NCBI RefSeq assembly: GCF_900103955.1
Contig: NZ_FNIL01000002.1
Location: forward strand, 305,384-369,383
Reading direction: 5' to 3'
DNA: 64,000 bases
Source of the DNA: Alkalicoccus daliensis
GTDB taxonomy: Bacteria > Bacillota > Bacilli > Bacillales > Salisediminibacteriaceae
Shown here: in pieces, positions 51,273 to 59,672 of the stretch
Layout: each line of letters starts with the position of its first letter
How positions within the stretch are numbered: the first letter of the stretch is position 1
Translations under genes and position numbers: made by a program
Notes under the pieces: model-generated
Database searches by the model: none
Told to the model about the DNA's origin: nothing
The model's input: the letters and a program-made list of their open reading frames with translations, nothing else

Positions 51273-51312
51273 AAGACCTCAGCCCAATAAAATCATAGGC
51301 TGAGGTCTTCCT
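51273..51312 (-). terminator. Terminator of the ba3 oxidase operon
   Basis: AAGACCTCAGCC (51273-51284) with GGCTGAGGTCTT (51298-51309), followed on the minus strand by TTTTCTTT. Confidence 0.85.
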
Positions 51313-51314
51313 TC

Positions 51315-53015
51315 CTAAGGCATCAAAAACGGAGGAGAGCCAGGCGAATGGCCTGTGGCAAAATTGATTAAAGGAATCACGTAAGCGATCGCAATCGAAA
51401 TAACGGAGAGCGCCACCCAAATGGACCAGCGATCCATAAACAGGGGAGATCGGTCTTTCTCCCGGTAATCTTCCCCGATAGGAAACTCCGTCGTTCCCTT
51501 TGGCGCAAAAAATGCGAGCCGGATCCAAATGTACATGATGAGGAGAATGCCCACAAATAAGATCATTCCGCCTACAGCCATTAGTGTTTCATACAGAGCC
51601 CAGTCAGCAGCTGCGCTGTGTCCGCCGTAAGAAGTATCAGCCGTGCGTCGCGGGCTTCCAAGCAGGCCGTTAATGTGCATTGCGCCCGACATAAGAAGCA
51701 TGCCGGCAGCCCAGATTAAAGTTTGAAGTATTGCCAGCTTGTTTAAGCTGCGGGTCAATTTTCTTCCGGACAAGTAGGGAACCAGCCAGTAGGAAACGCC
51801 GAAAAACGTCAGTACTACCGTCGTTCCTACCGTTAAGTGCAGATGCCCCGTCACCCACATGGAATTATGGACCACTTGGTTAACCTGGTTGCTGGCATTA
51901 ATAATTCCGCCGAGTCCTGCGGGAATAAAAGCAAACATTGCGACAATGATCGCAAAGAAGCGGGCATCTGACCAGGGAAGTGTTTTCCACCATCCGAGCA
52001 GGCTGGTCACTCCTTTTGATCTTCCCGTCCGCTCCATCGTGGCAAGCATCGCAAATGCTGTCATCAAAGAAGGAAAGATGATCATGAATGTTTGAATCAC
52101 ATGTAAAAATTTCAGCTCCGTTGATAAGCCTGGATCCAGAATCTGATGGTGGAATCCGCCCGGAACGTTGGCAACAACGAGAATCACGACGGCAACACGC
52201 GCCAGGGAGTCACTGAATACTTTCCCGCCGATAATTTTCGGCATGGACACATACCAGGCCGAAATCGCAGTGAGCATCCAGATATTTACGAGCGTATGCC
52301 CGAATGCCCAGAATAAGGTCCGTCCGATCATCGGATCAATTGTCGGTACCCAGCCGAATGCCCACGGTATGACCATGCCGACGACAAACACGGCAATAAA
52401 AAGCGAGGCAAACACCCAGAGTACAAACACGGCGTTGGAGAAAAATGCAAAGAGCGGTGTCAGCTGTCCCGGGTTCCGCTTCCGCCAGCTCTGGTACGTA
52501 ACAAACATCCCCACACAATTGGAAAGAATACCTACTACAATCATTGCAAGTCCGACATAAAACCAGGGATGCGCCTGCATCGGTACATAAAATGTGTACA
52601 GCACATTCGCATCACCGGATAAAATAAAAAACGAAGCAATTGCTGTACCGGCTGCCATGAGCCCAAATCCTGTCCAGCCGAAAACGAGCGTTTTATCAGT
52701 GAGTCCGCCCAGTACTCTTGAGGTTCCGGCATATAAATAACCGATGCTGAAAAAGGAGCTTAGTACGAGTACGAGCAGCACCCCGTGCGCAGTAAGCAAA
52801 GCATAATAACTGATCCAGGAAGGCAGCTCGATAAAGCCGCTTCGCACAAAGCCCTGCAGTAACCCGGCGGTGCCTCCGATTAATAATGCAATAAATGCGA
52901 TATACAAATTGGCACTGGATAAGCGGGAATCCCTTTTGGCTATTCCGGTGACTGCTTCCTCGTTCACTTCTGTTCCTGGATGAGGAGCTGTAGCTTCTCT
53001 GATAGGCTGCGTCAT
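51315..53015 (-). CDS. cbaA: ba3-type cytochrome c oxidase subunit I
   Basis: 566 residues with at least 12-13 helices. The fold and motifs match B-type oxidases: low-spin heme His in LLTAHGVLLVLVLSSFF; CuB ligands in FGHTLVNIWMLTAISAWY and MWVTGHLHLTVGTTVVL, which lack the Tyr-Glu proton-channel features of A-type enzymes. It reduces O2 to water with heme b and a3. It is the last gene of cbaD-cbaB-cbaA. ba3 oxidases have high oxygen affinity and are common in halo-alkaliphilic bacilli. Confidence 0.93.
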   Translation of the reverse strand: MTQPIREATAPHPGTEVNEEAVTGIAKRDSRLSSANLYIAFIALLIGGTAGLLQGFVRSGFIELPSWISYYALLTAHGVLLVLVLSSFFSIGYLYAGTSRVLGGLTDKTLVFGWTGFGLMAAGTAIASFFILSGDANVLYTFYVPMQAHPWFYVGLAMIVVGILSNCVGMFVTYQSWRKRNPGQLTPLFAFFSNAVFVLWVFASLFIAVFVVGMVIPWAFGWVPTIDPMIGRTLFWAFGHTLVNIWMLTAISAWYVSMPKIIGGKVFSDSLARVAVVILVVANVPGGFHHQILDPGLSTELKFLHVIQTFMIIFPSLMTAFAMLATMERTGRSKGVTSLLGWWKTLPWSDARFFAIIVAMFAFIPAGLGGIINASNQVNQVVHNSMWVTGHLHLTVGTTVVLTFFGVSYWLVPYLSGRKLTRSLNKLAILQTLIWAAGMLLMSGAMHINGLLGSPRRTADTSYGGHSAAADWALYETLMAVGGMILFVGILLIMYIWIRLAFFAPKGTTEFPIGEDYREKDRSPLFMDRWSIWVALSVISIAIAYVIPLINFATGHSPGSPPFLMP

Positions 53016-53037
53016 ATTTTTCCCTTCTTTCTATCGT

Positions 53038-53505
53038 TTAATAGACGGTAATCGTATTTGCCATATACTCATGTCCAAGTCCGCAGTATTCATTGCATAA
53101 AATTAAGTACTCTCCGGGTTCATTGAATGTATGGCTGATTTTAGAAATATGGCCGGGAACTACCATCACATTGACGTTCGTATCTGAAATCTTAAAGCCG
53201 TGCGTGACGTCCGGTGAGGCGAGGGTGAAGTGCACCGTGGCACCAGCAGGTATTTCCAGATCTCCCGGCTGAAACGTAAACATTTCTGCAATCATCGCAA
53301 TCTCATATTCGTTATCCCCAATTTCCGTTAATTCCGCATCTGCAAACATTTCTGAATCCCTGACACTCTCAGGATCCATTGTCTCCGCATGGCTCGGCGG
53401 CCCCATTTCCAGGAAAAACGTCTGTACAGCCAGGACGCTCAGGAAAACGACTAAAATCAATGTACCGATGATCAGCCATAGTTTTTCATAACGGTGTATA
53501 TGCAT
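53038..53505 (-). CDS. cbaB: ba3-type cytochrome c oxidase subunit II
   Basis: 155 residues. One N-terminal anchor helix (LWLIIGTLILVVFLSVLAV) and a cupredoxin domain with the CuA site LCNEYCGLGHEYM (two Cys, His, Met) plus an upstream His in SPDVTHGFKI. It takes electrons from cytochrome c. It lies 22 bp upstream of cbaA in the same operon. Confidence 0.93.
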   Translation of the reverse strand: MHIHRYEKLWLIIGTLILVVFLSVLAVQTFFLEMGPPSHAETMDPESVRDSEMFADAELTEIGDNEYEIAMIAEMFTFQPGDLEIPAGATVHFTLASPDVTHGFKISDTNVNVMVVPGHISKISHTFNEPGEYLILCNEYCGLGHEYMANTITVY

Positions 53506-53536
53506 AAGCTGGAACGCTCCTTTCTGCTTGCTGTAA

Positions 53537-53692
53537 TTAATTTCGTTCTAGAAAAATCCAGAAAACGCTGGCCCAGGACAGAAGCATAAAGGCTGCAATA
53601 ATCAGTACGGAAACGAACGTGCCCTTCAAAGATGTTTCTTCGGGATCAGGCTTCGTTTCTTTTTTTCTGTCTGCATAAGAATTCTCCTTCAT
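53537..53692 (-). CDS. cbaD: ba3-type oxidase subunit IIa
   Basis: 51 residues. A polar N-terminus (KENSYADRKKETKPDPEETS), then LKGTFVSVLIIAAFMLLSW and a short end ERN, the single-helix subunit IIa of ba3 oxidases, whose LKGTFVSV motif is diagnostic. It is easily missed because of its length. GGGAGGGACTG precedes the ATG. First gene of the operon, 32 bp before cbaB. Confidence 0.88.
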   Translation of the reverse strand: MKENSYADRKKETKPDPEETSLKGTFVSVLIIAAFMLLSWASVFWIFLERN

Positions 53693-53840
53693 CTTTCAGT
53701 CCCTCCCTTCTTTTGAATTAGCATGTACCAAAGTAATTTATGCTTTTCCGGCGGCGTAGTTAAAGGTTCTTCCCGATAAAAATTACTGGAAAAAGAGGAT
53801 AAGTCTCCTTTGATATTAATTATAGGGAACGGATTATTGT

Positions 53841-53866
53841 AAAACCTTGACGTATATCAAGGTTTT
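53841..53866. promoter_or_regulatory. Fnr/Dnr-like palindrome upstream of the oxidase operon
   Basis: Perfect 10-bp arms AAAACCTTGA (53841-53850) and TCAAGGTTTT (53857-53866) around CGTATA. The core TTGAC-GTAT-ATCAA fits the TTGAT-N4-ATCAA box of Crp/Fnr-family regulators in nine of ten positions. It lies about 150 bp upstream of cbaD and could also act as a terminator-like hairpin. Oxygen- or NO-dependent control of the oxidase is a reasonable inference. Confidence 0.45.
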
Positions 53867-54040
53867 GTATTCAGCTGGAGATATGGCTTTTTATTTTTGA
53901 AAGTCGCCATAATTGTAAAGTCCCGGAAACAAAGGGAATAACAGCACTTAGCATCAGCTTTATGAGAAACTGCTTCTCAACTCCAAGATTTTCCTGTACT
54001 TTAAAGGAGAGTAGAAAATAGTTAAAAAATGGAGGAAGCT

Positions 54041-54484
54041 ATGCGAATCGAACGAATTACATATGACACAATTCCGTCGGTAGTAAAGTTATTTGATGCT
54101 TACAGACAGTTTTACAAGCAGCCGGGAGACAAAAAAGCAGCGGAAGAATTCCTCATGGAAAGAATCACCAAGGGAGAATCAGTTATATTTGCAGCTTATG
54201 AAGATGAACAGCCTGCAGGATTTGTGCAGCTGTATCCGACGTTTTCTTCTGTTGCGATGCAGAAAATGTATATTTTAAATGATTTATTTGTGGCTGAAAA
54301 TTTCCGGAAAAGCGGTGTCGGCAGAAAGCTGATGGAAACGATCTTTGCTTTTTGCAAAGAAGATAAAGCCCGCTCCGTGATACTGGAAACCGCCGCAGAC
54401 AATTATTCTGCACAGAGGTTATACGAACAGCTGGGAATGAAGCTGGACGGAGTAAAGCATTACGAAATGAATTTCGAATCGTAA
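54041..54484 (+). CDS. GNAT-family N-acetyltransferase
   Basis: About 147 residues. MYILNDLFVAENFRKSGVGR has the acetyl-CoA loop RKSGVGRKL; ETAADNYSAQRLYEQLGMK closes the fold. The ATG at 54041 has TGGAGGAAG upstream. The substrate is unknown. Confidence 0.88.
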   Translation: MRIERITYDTIPSVVKLFDAYRQFYKQPGDKKAAEEFLMERITKGESVIFAAYEDEQPAGFVQLYPTFSSVAMQKMYILNDLFVAENFRKSGVGRKLMETIFAFCKEDKARSVILETAADNYSAQRLYEQLGMKLDGVKHYEMNFES

Positions 54485-54543
54485 TAAAATCCAGGGCAGT
54501 TCTTTTAAGTTATTCAATTGAGAAAGAAGTGGGGGAAGCAATA

Positions 54544-54990
54544 ATGAATCAGAAAGCACAAACTTATTGGAACGAATTCTGGCAAGAGAAAGATACCTCA
54601 GCCAAGGTCACCGCAGAGCAGTTTGGGGCGGAACCGGATTATCTGGCGCAGCTAGTGATAGAGGGGACGAAAACAGCGACTTGCTCCGGACATATTTTTT
54701 ATGAAATCGAGAATGAACCGCTCCCGGAAGTGGGACAGTACATGATTGTATTAAACAGTGAAGATCAGCCGGTGGCCATCATTCAAACAACGGAAGTTAC
54801 GTTGACTCCGATGAATCAGGTATCCGAAGAGTTTGCGGAAGCAGAAGGCGAAGGGGATAAATCCTACCAGTATTGGTGGGACGCCCACGAATCTTTTTTT
54901 CGAAGCGAATTAGAGAAAGCAGGAAAGGAATTTTCCGAAGAAATGCTGCTTGTCTGTGAAAGGTTTCAGCTGGTGGATGTAAAAGAATAG
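54544..54990 (+). CDS. ASCH-domain protein
   Basis: 148 residues. QLVIEGTKTATCSGHIFYEI is the ASCH signature (GxKxxT), with GQYMIVLNSEDQPVAIIQTT following and EEFAEAEGEGDKSYQYWWDA later. ASCH proteins have a PUA-like fold and bind RNA or act on modified nucleosides. GGGGGAAG precedes the ATG. Confidence 0.85.
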   Translation: MNQKAQTYWNEFWQEKDTSAKVTAEQFGAEPDYLAQLVIEGTKTATCSGHIFYEIENEPLPEVGQYMIVLNSEDQPVAIIQTTEVTLTPMNQVSEEFAEAEGEGDKSYQYWWDAHESFFRSELEKAGKEFSEEMLLVCERFQLVDVKE

Positions 54991-55024
54991 TTCTATTTAT
55001 GTTCATAGGAGAGGGATGGTTGAA

Positions 55025-55432
55025 TTGAAAAAAGTTACTTTTTGCAGCTTTATTATCTTATCGTTTCTGCTCCTTGGATGCAGTGACACGGGTGCTGCCC
55101 AAAATGTTCCGGTGGAAGCGGTCATTCACTCTATTGTAGAAGATGAAACTAACAGTGAACTGTCACTTAGCAAAGTAACTGAGTTTTCCTGGGAAAAAGC
55201 ATGGTTAATTGAACCTTATACGACACAGGAAAGTATCAATGATCAACTAGGCACATTTTATGAAGATCCAAGCAATATTGAGCAAAGAGACGATATCTAT
55301 CTTTTGGTATTCATGAACGATACCAAAGTAGTGTCATATGCAGAAATAGAGCGCCAGCAGTGCAGTCTTAATATCGGAGCGCAGGATTATCTGACGCCGG
55401 CGGAAGATACGGTATTCATCGATAGACATTAA
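55025..55432 (+). CDS. Hypothetical lipoprotein
   Basis: About 135 residues. Signal peptide KKVTFCSFIILSFLLLGC with lipobox LLGC. The mature part is acidic (VEAVIHSIVEDETNSELSLS, later IYLLVFMNDTKVVSYAEIER). A TTG at 55025 is better spaced from GGAGAGGG than the ATG at 55016. Terminator at 55471. Function unknown. Confidence 0.65.
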   Translation: MKKVTFCSFIILSFLLLGCSDTGAAQNVPVEAVIHSIVEDETNSELSLSKVTEFSWEKAWLIEPYTTQESINDQLGTFYEDPSNIEQRDDIYLLVFMNDTKVVSYAEIERQQCSLNIGAQDYLTPAEDTVFIDRH

Positions 55433-55470
55433 GTTATTGCAGCTGCGCTGTGAAGGAACCATTCCACATA

Positions 55471-55500
55471 AAAAGAACCTGGAGGTCCAGGTTCTTTTTT
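55471..55500. terminator. Bidirectional terminator
   Basis: AAAAGAACCTGG (55471-55482) with CCAGGTTCTTTT (55487-55498) and T6, between converging genes. Confidence 0.9.
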
Positions 55501-55508
55501 GCATTGCC

Positions 55509-56588
55509 TCACCAATTCGACTTGATTTTTTCCGCATCTGCTGCAAGTTTCTTCATAAAATCTTTCGCATGAAGATCCTGCGCTAATCTCGGGCTCTGAC
55601 CGGACCAGAGAGACATAAATTCTTTATTCTTCTGTTCTGCGGAGGCTTTCCGAATCCCTTTTGTCAGAGAGTTCTGTACCGGGAAATTCGGAAAAGACTG
55701 CTCATGATTTTTCATTTCAGCAATAAATGAATTTTCTATTCCTCTTGCCCATCTTCCGGAAAAAGCACGGGTCACAGCAGTCTGATCTTCTTTCGCTTCG
55801 AATATTGCTTGTTTATAAATATCCGGTGCGCCGCTTTCTTTACACGTGAGAAACGCCGTACCCATCTGCACTCCTGCAGCCCCAAGGCTGAGCGAGGCAA
55901 GCAGCCCTCTCGCATCCATAATTCCTCCTGCCGCTATGACAGGAATGGAAACCTGGTCAACGGACTGCGGGAGAAGGGACATTAATCCAACAAGATTCTG
56001 CTTTTCTTTATCGAGAAAGCTGCCGCGGTGGCCGCCGGCTTCACTTCCCTGCACCACAACCGCATCCATTCCTGCTTTTTCATTCTCTACCGCTTCCTCC
56101 ACAGTAGTAGCGGTGCCTATCAAATACACGTTATGCTCCTTTAACTGTGCAATTACTTTCTTCGATGGAATCCCAAACGTAAAGGAACAGACAGGCACTT
56201 TCTCCTCCAGCACGACTTGAATATGCTCCTGAAAAACTTTTTCTGTTTTTTCTGCATCCGGGTATTCGACTTGATGATCCAGCGGTATATCCAGCTTTTC
56301 TCGGACAGAAGACAAAATTTGATTTGCCTCATCGATTTCCTTCTGATTTACCTCAAACGTTTCCGGAACGAATAAATTGATGCCAAAAGGAGTAGAAGTC
56401 TGCTGCTTCAGCTCTTGCATCTGTTCCCGTGCCTGGGAAGGAGTCATATATCCCGCACCTATCATGCCGAGCCCCCCTGCTTCAGAGACTGAGGATACAA
56501 GCGAGGAAGTGGTTGCTCCGCCTGCCATCGGTGCCTGAATGACCGGGTATTGAATGTTCAGCTGTGCTGTAAAGGAGTTTGATAACAT
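55509..56588 (-). CDS. Nitronate monooxygenase family flavoprotein
   Basis: 359 residues, FMN-dependent TIM barrel. QYPVIQAPMAGGATTSSLVS at the start, VVVQGSEAGGHRGSF (FMN-binding, catalytic His), PVIAAGGIMDARGLLASLSL and AAGVQMGTAFLTCKESGAPD are the class I NMO motifs. It oxidises nitronates such as propionate-3-nitronate; other family members are enoyl-ACP reductase-like, so substrate is moderately certain. GGAGGAAAAA precedes the ATG. Confidence 0.9.
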   Translation of the reverse strand: MLSNSFTAQLNIQYPVIQAPMAGGATTSSLVSSVSEAGGLGMIGAGYMTPSQAREQMQELKQQTSTPFGINLFVPETFEVNQKEIDEANQILSSVREKLDIPLDHQVEYPDAEKTEKVFQEHIQVVLEEKVPVCSFTFGIPSKKVIAQLKEHNVYLIGTATTVEEAVENEKAGMDAVVVQGSEAGGHRGSFLDKEKQNLVGLMSLLPQSVDQVSIPVIAAGGIMDARGLLASLSLGAAGVQMGTAFLTCKESGAPDIYKQAIFEAKEDQTAVTRAFSGRWARGIENSFIAEMKNHEQSFPNFPVQNSLTKGIRKASAEQKNKEFMSLWSGQSPRLAQDLHAKDFMKKLAADAEKIKSNW

Positions 56589-56752
56589 CTTTTTTCCTCC
56601 TGTTCTTCATATATTATAGTCGTATCTTCAGTAATGAAAAGAATTTTCTGAATTAAATAAAATTTCCCTGTTGGAAAACCTAACAGGATCCAACACGGAT
56701 GAAAACAGATCGTTTACTATTAGGACATAGAATAACAAGGAGGGGAAACCAA

Positions 56753-56842
56753 ATGAAAAACATTGAATTGACCCTATACACAGATGAAGAGCTGTACTGG
56801 GCTATTTATCAGCAGGAACAATTAAACAAGCAGGAAAAATAA
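56753..56842 (+). CDS. 29-residue acidic peptide
   Basis: AAGGAGGGG precedes the ATG. Product: MKNIELTLYTDEELYWAIYQ, then QEQLNKQEK, amphipathic with no helix for membrane insertion. A perfect ribosome binding site supports translation. Unrecognised. Confidence 0.45.
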   Translation: MKNIELTLYTDEELYWAIYQQEQLNKQEK

Positions 56843-56951
56843 CCGCAGCATCTATCTGAACTTTAAATATACTATTTCAATTTCGCAGTAATCAACGGAA
56901 CTTTTAATTACACACAGTAAAAAAAGGATTATTCTGAAGCAGAACGACTGC

Positions 56952-57005
56952 AAAGCACCTCTTCTTATGCGCTGTAACATTAATGGCATGAAGAAGAGGT
57001 GCTTT
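56952..57005 (+). terminator. Terminator downstream of the peptide ORF
   Basis: AAAGCACCTCTTCTT (56952-56966) with AAGAAGAGGTGCTTT (56991-57005), perfect 15 bp, followed by CTCTCTGCC. The stem is strong but the T-run is short. Confidence 0.65.
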
Positions 57006-57083
57006 CTCTCTGCCTGAATTTTGACTATAGTATATCAAAATCTAAGAATACGTGTGGTACGCAATTTGTTTTAAGACCTAAAA

Positions 57084-57114
57084 AAAGAGAAGCGGTAAAC
57101 ATCCGCTTCTCTTT
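57084..57114 (-). terminator. Terminator of the GlsB-like gene
   Basis: AAAGAGAAGCGG (57084-57095) with CCGCTTCTCTTT (57103-57114), followed on the minus strand by a T-run. Confidence 0.85.
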
Positions 57115-57145
57115 CACTTGCTTATTTTCCTTGTGTTTCCGCAGT

Positions 57146-57406
57146 CTATGCCTTACTGTTACCACGGATAGCTTTCATAATAACTGACACAATTAAGATT
57201 AAGATAATTGCACCGAGTATACCGCCGACAATATTAACGCCGCCGACTTCTGGTCCAATATCAAGACCAAGAGAGTTACCAATGGAAGCACCGACAAGAC
57301 CTGCAATAATATTACCGATGATACCAAATGGTACGTCTTTTCCTAAAATAACACCTGCGAGCCACCCAATGATGCCTCCGACAATTAATGTAATAATCCA
57401 ACCCAT
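57146..57406 (-). CDS. GlsB/YeaQ/YmgE-family membrane protein
   Basis: 86 residues with three helices, each Gly-rich: WIITLIVGGIIGWLAGVILG, FGIIGNIIAGLVGASIGNSL and VNIVGGILGAIILILIVSVI. This is the transglycosylase-associated / stress-membrane family, usually induced by envelope or general stress. AAAAGGAGGATG precedes the ATG. Confidence 0.88.
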   Translation of the reverse strand: MGWIITLIVGGIIGWLAGVILGKDVPFGIIGNIIAGLVGASIGNSLGLDIGPEVGGVNIVGGILGAIILILIVSVIMKAIRGNSKA

Positions 57407-57649
57407 AAAAACATCCTCCTTTTGTAATAGTGAAATGAATGAATAATTATTGCATAGCTGTCTTTACCCAGCAAAAAGAAATTCTAATCATTATTGAGAA
57501 AATCTATATATTCACACATTTCTGAATTAGGAAGAAGGGTTTTTTATAAACACTTTAAATGTCTCTTTGGAGAAGCTGAAGCAAGGTAGGTACAGCTGTT
57601 AAAACTGGAAAATATGTCAAAAAAAGAAATTCATTTTTAAAAGAATACC

Positions 57650-58402
57650 TTAACTTTTTACCGTGTGATAGCGTGATAAAAAATGTGATGCTTCTTTAAA
57701 AACCACTTCTTTTTCTTCTCCAATCGTTAAAATATGACCCGATCGTTTATAAAGCTGCAGCTCCTTATGAGAAGAAGCTACCTGTGCCAGCATTTCCTTC
57801 GCGCTGGATATATATACAGGCTCATCCAGTTCTCCCTGCATCATCAACGTAGGTACTTGCACTTGTTTAACTTCCTCATTGCTGGTAACAAGAAGTTCCT
57901 GCAGTTCCGTAAGAAACTCTTTGAAAACATGATTCCAGCCCTGTGTTTCTTCTGAAATTTCCTGCTCGTTTTTTCCTTCCAGCTGCTTATAGCGGAACGC
58001 ATATGTTTCTACACGCTGCAGCAGTTCTTTCAGGTTTTTTGCATGAAACGGGGCACACATAGATACAGCAGCCTGCACCGGATAGTGCGCAGCTAACCGC
58101 AGTGCGAGCAGACCACCTAAAGAAACGCCGGCGACAGTTATCTCTTCATATCCTTCCTCCCGCAGCCATTTAAGTGCTTCCACCGCTTCCAGCCACCAGC
58201 GGTGCGGGGAGGTTTCCAGGAGCTGTTCCGCCGGGCCGCCATGACCGGAATACAAAGGACTGTATACAAAATACCCTTCCTCCGCTAAATGTCTGCCAAG
58301 CTTTTTAACTTCCAGCGTTGAACCTGTAAATCCGTGAAGGAGCAGCACCGCTCCATGCTTTCCGCTTCCCAAGTTAAAAGAGGACGGAGTTTTAATTTTC
58401 AT
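57650..58402 (-). CDS. Carboxylesterase (Est30-like alpha/beta hydrolase)
   Basis: 250 residues. LLLHGFTGSTLEVKKLGRHL with the oxyanion region, nucleophile Ser in VAGVSLGGLLALRLA, Asp in MMQGELDEPVYISS, and His in YKRSGHILTIGEEKEV, all at expected spacing. The family hydrolyses short-chain esters. AGGAGGTACAT precedes the ATG. Confidence 0.9.
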   Translation of the reverse strand: MKIKTPSSFNLGSGKHGAVLLLHGFTGSTLEVKKLGRHLAEEGYFVYSPLYSGHGGPAEQLLETSPHRWWLEAVEALKWLREEGYEEITVAGVSLGGLLALRLAAHYPVQAAVSMCAPFHAKNLKELLQRVETYAFRYKQLEGKNEQEISEETQGWNHVFKEFLTELQELLVTSNEEVKQVQVPTLMMQGELDEPVYISSAKEMLAQVASSHKELQLYKRSGHILTIGEEKEVVFKEASHFLSRYHTVKS

Positions 58403-58487
58403 TATGTACCTCCTGAAATGTGTAAGTAATTATCGTATATGCGAAAAAAGCTTCTACATTCATTAACCATACCGTGAAAATAAATAA

Positions 58488-58541
58488 AAATGAAGTGCCG
58501 GTGGAAGAATGTGTTCAGTTTATTCCAGGCACTTCATTTGA
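58488..58541. repeat. Inverted repeat in the esterase-DUF302 intergenic region
   Basis: AAATGAAGTGCC (58488-58499) and GGCACTTCATTT (58528-58539) are exact complements with a 28-base loop. No gene ends just before it on either strand, so it may be a terminator left from a lost gene or a regulatory hairpin. Confidence 0.5.
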
Positions 58542-58577
58542 AACCATCCGGCAGGCGTGATATTCTTACTTTTGTAG

Positions 58578-58593
58578 ATACCCTATAGGGTTT
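58578..58593. promoter_or_regulatory. CstR-type operator before the DUF302 gene
   Basis: ATACCCTATAGGGTTT, whose core ACCCTATAGGGT is a perfect palindrome matching the ATACCCCTATAGGGTAT pattern of CsoR/CstR proteins. About 150 bp upstream of the DUF302 gene. Confidence 0.7.
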
Positions 58594-58743
58594 ATATTCG
58601 TTTCATTTTTTACTTATCGAAAATAATTAACAAACCTATCAGTAAAGATGGTACTGCCGGTATTTTATGACGGGAAAGTTTTCTGAAGCTTGGAAAAAGG
58701 TATGGAAGCAGAAAGACTATTAATTAGCAGAGGAGCGGTAATT

Positions 58744-59127
58744 ATGTTTCATTACACAGTAGAAACATCGAAAGGCAGACAGGAAGCTGTTGATGCATTA
58801 GAAGAAAATTTAAAAGAAGAAAAGTTTGGCGTTCTCTGGAATTTTGATCTGACCGCAAAGCTGCAGGAAAAAGGAACAGATTTTAATACACCTTATACAA
58901 TTTTAGAAGTATGCAACCCGGAAGAGGCAAATAAGGTGTTATCGGAAGAGCTGCTTGCAGGCTACTTTTTACCATGTAAAATCGTCGTATATGAAGAAGA
59001 GGGCACAACGAAAATCGGCATGCCGAAACCAACAGAATTAATTGAGATGGTGGAGAACGAATCAGTAAAAAAACAGGCAGCAGATATTGAAACGAGAATG
59101 ATCAGCTGTATTGATAAGACTGTCTAG
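58744..59127 (+). CDS. DUF302 protein
   Basis: About 127 residues. TSKGRQEAVDALEENLKEEK, then FGVLWNFDLTAKLQEKGTDF and YTILEVCNPEEANKVLSEEL with LLAGYFLPCKIVVYEEEGTT match DUF302, a heme- or metal-related small fold often found beside sulfur genes. The ATG at 58744 has GAGGAGCGG upstream. A CstR-type site at 58578 suggests it is induced with the persulfide genes. Confidence 0.85.
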   Translation: MFHYTVETSKGRQEAVDALEENLKEEKFGVLWNFDLTAKLQEKGTDFNTPYTILEVCNPEEANKVLSEELLAGYFLPCKIVVYEEEGTTKIGMPKPTELIEMVENESVKKQAADIETRMISCIDKTV

Positions 59128-59211
59128 GCAATGGTCCAAACTAACTTACCCCTTAAGGTATGTCGATACGACAAAAGAATTTTTCCAGAAAATAAGGTTT
59201 AATTCTATGTA

Positions 59212-59240
59212 TTGACATTATACCTACAGGGGTATATAAT
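59212..59240 (+). promoter_or_regulatory. cstR promoter with operator in the spacer
   Basis: TTGACA (59212-59217), 17-bp spacer, TATAAT (59235-59240), a consensus sigma-A promoter. The operator ATACCTACAGGGGTAT (59220-59235) fills the spacer, so bound CstR blocks RNA polymerase. Confidence 0.85.
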
Positions 59241-59282
59241 CACTTTATAAACCTTTTAATATAGCAGCAGGGAGGGGATATC

Positions 59283-59543
59283 ATGGAATACGATAAGCAG
59301 GTACAAAATAGACTTAAGCGCATTGAAGGACAATTGAAAGGCGTAATGCGTATGGTGGAAAATAAAGAAGACTGCCGGAATGTCGTGACACAGCTTTCAG
59401 CGGTGGGAAGTGCCCTGGACCGTGCGACGGCATTAATTGTGAGTGAGAACCTCGAACAATGTGTCCGGGAAAGTATAGAAAAGGGAGAATCTACAGAAAA
59501 TTTAGTGAAAGACGCAGTGAATCTTCTTGTGAAAAGCAGATAA
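59283..59543 (+). CDS. cstR: Persulfide-sensing repressor CstR
   Basis: 86 residues of the CsoR family (DUF156), all-helical. Cys31 (NKEDCRNVVTQL) and Cys60 (ENLEQCVRESI) occupy the exact positions of the two sensing cysteines of CstR, while the His of copper-sensing CsoR is replaced by Asn56. CstR forms Cys-Cys di- or tetrasulfide bridges with persulfides and then releases DNA. Operators at 58578, 59220, 59591, 59639, 60478 and 61295 define its probable regulon. GGGAGGGG precedes the ATG. Confidence 0.92.
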   Translation: MEYDKQVQNRLKRIEGQLKGVMRMVENKEDCRNVVTQLSAVGSALDRATALIVSENLEQCVRESIEKGESTENLVKDAVNLLVKSR

Positions 59544-59580
59544 AAATTCGTACAGCTTTCCAGTTGACGAATTTTTTCTC
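59542..59580 (+). terminator. Terminator after cstR
   Basis: AAAAATTCGT (59542-59551) with ACGAATTTTT (59567-59576), then T-rich. The first base pairs overlap the stop codon. Confidence 0.75.
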
Positions 59581-59606
59581 GGCTGTTAATATACCCCTAT
59601 AGGTAT
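59564..59606 (+). promoter_or_regulatory. Promoter and CstR operator before the sulfur operon
   Basis: TTGACG (59564-59569), 17 bp, TAATAT (59587-59592). The operator ATACCCCTATAGGTAT (59591-59606) overlaps the -10 and the start point. Confidence 0.75.
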
Positions 59607-59638
59607 TTAGAGAAAACATCTTTTATTTAACTAATTAT

Positions 59639-59653
59639 ATACCCCTATGGGTA
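59639..59653. promoter_or_regulatory. Second CstR operator before the DsrE gene
   Basis: ATACCCCTATGGGTA, lying just before the AAAAAGGAG ribosome binding site of the DsrE gene. Confidence 0.7.
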
Positions 59654-59672
59654 AAAAGGAGAAGAAACATTT

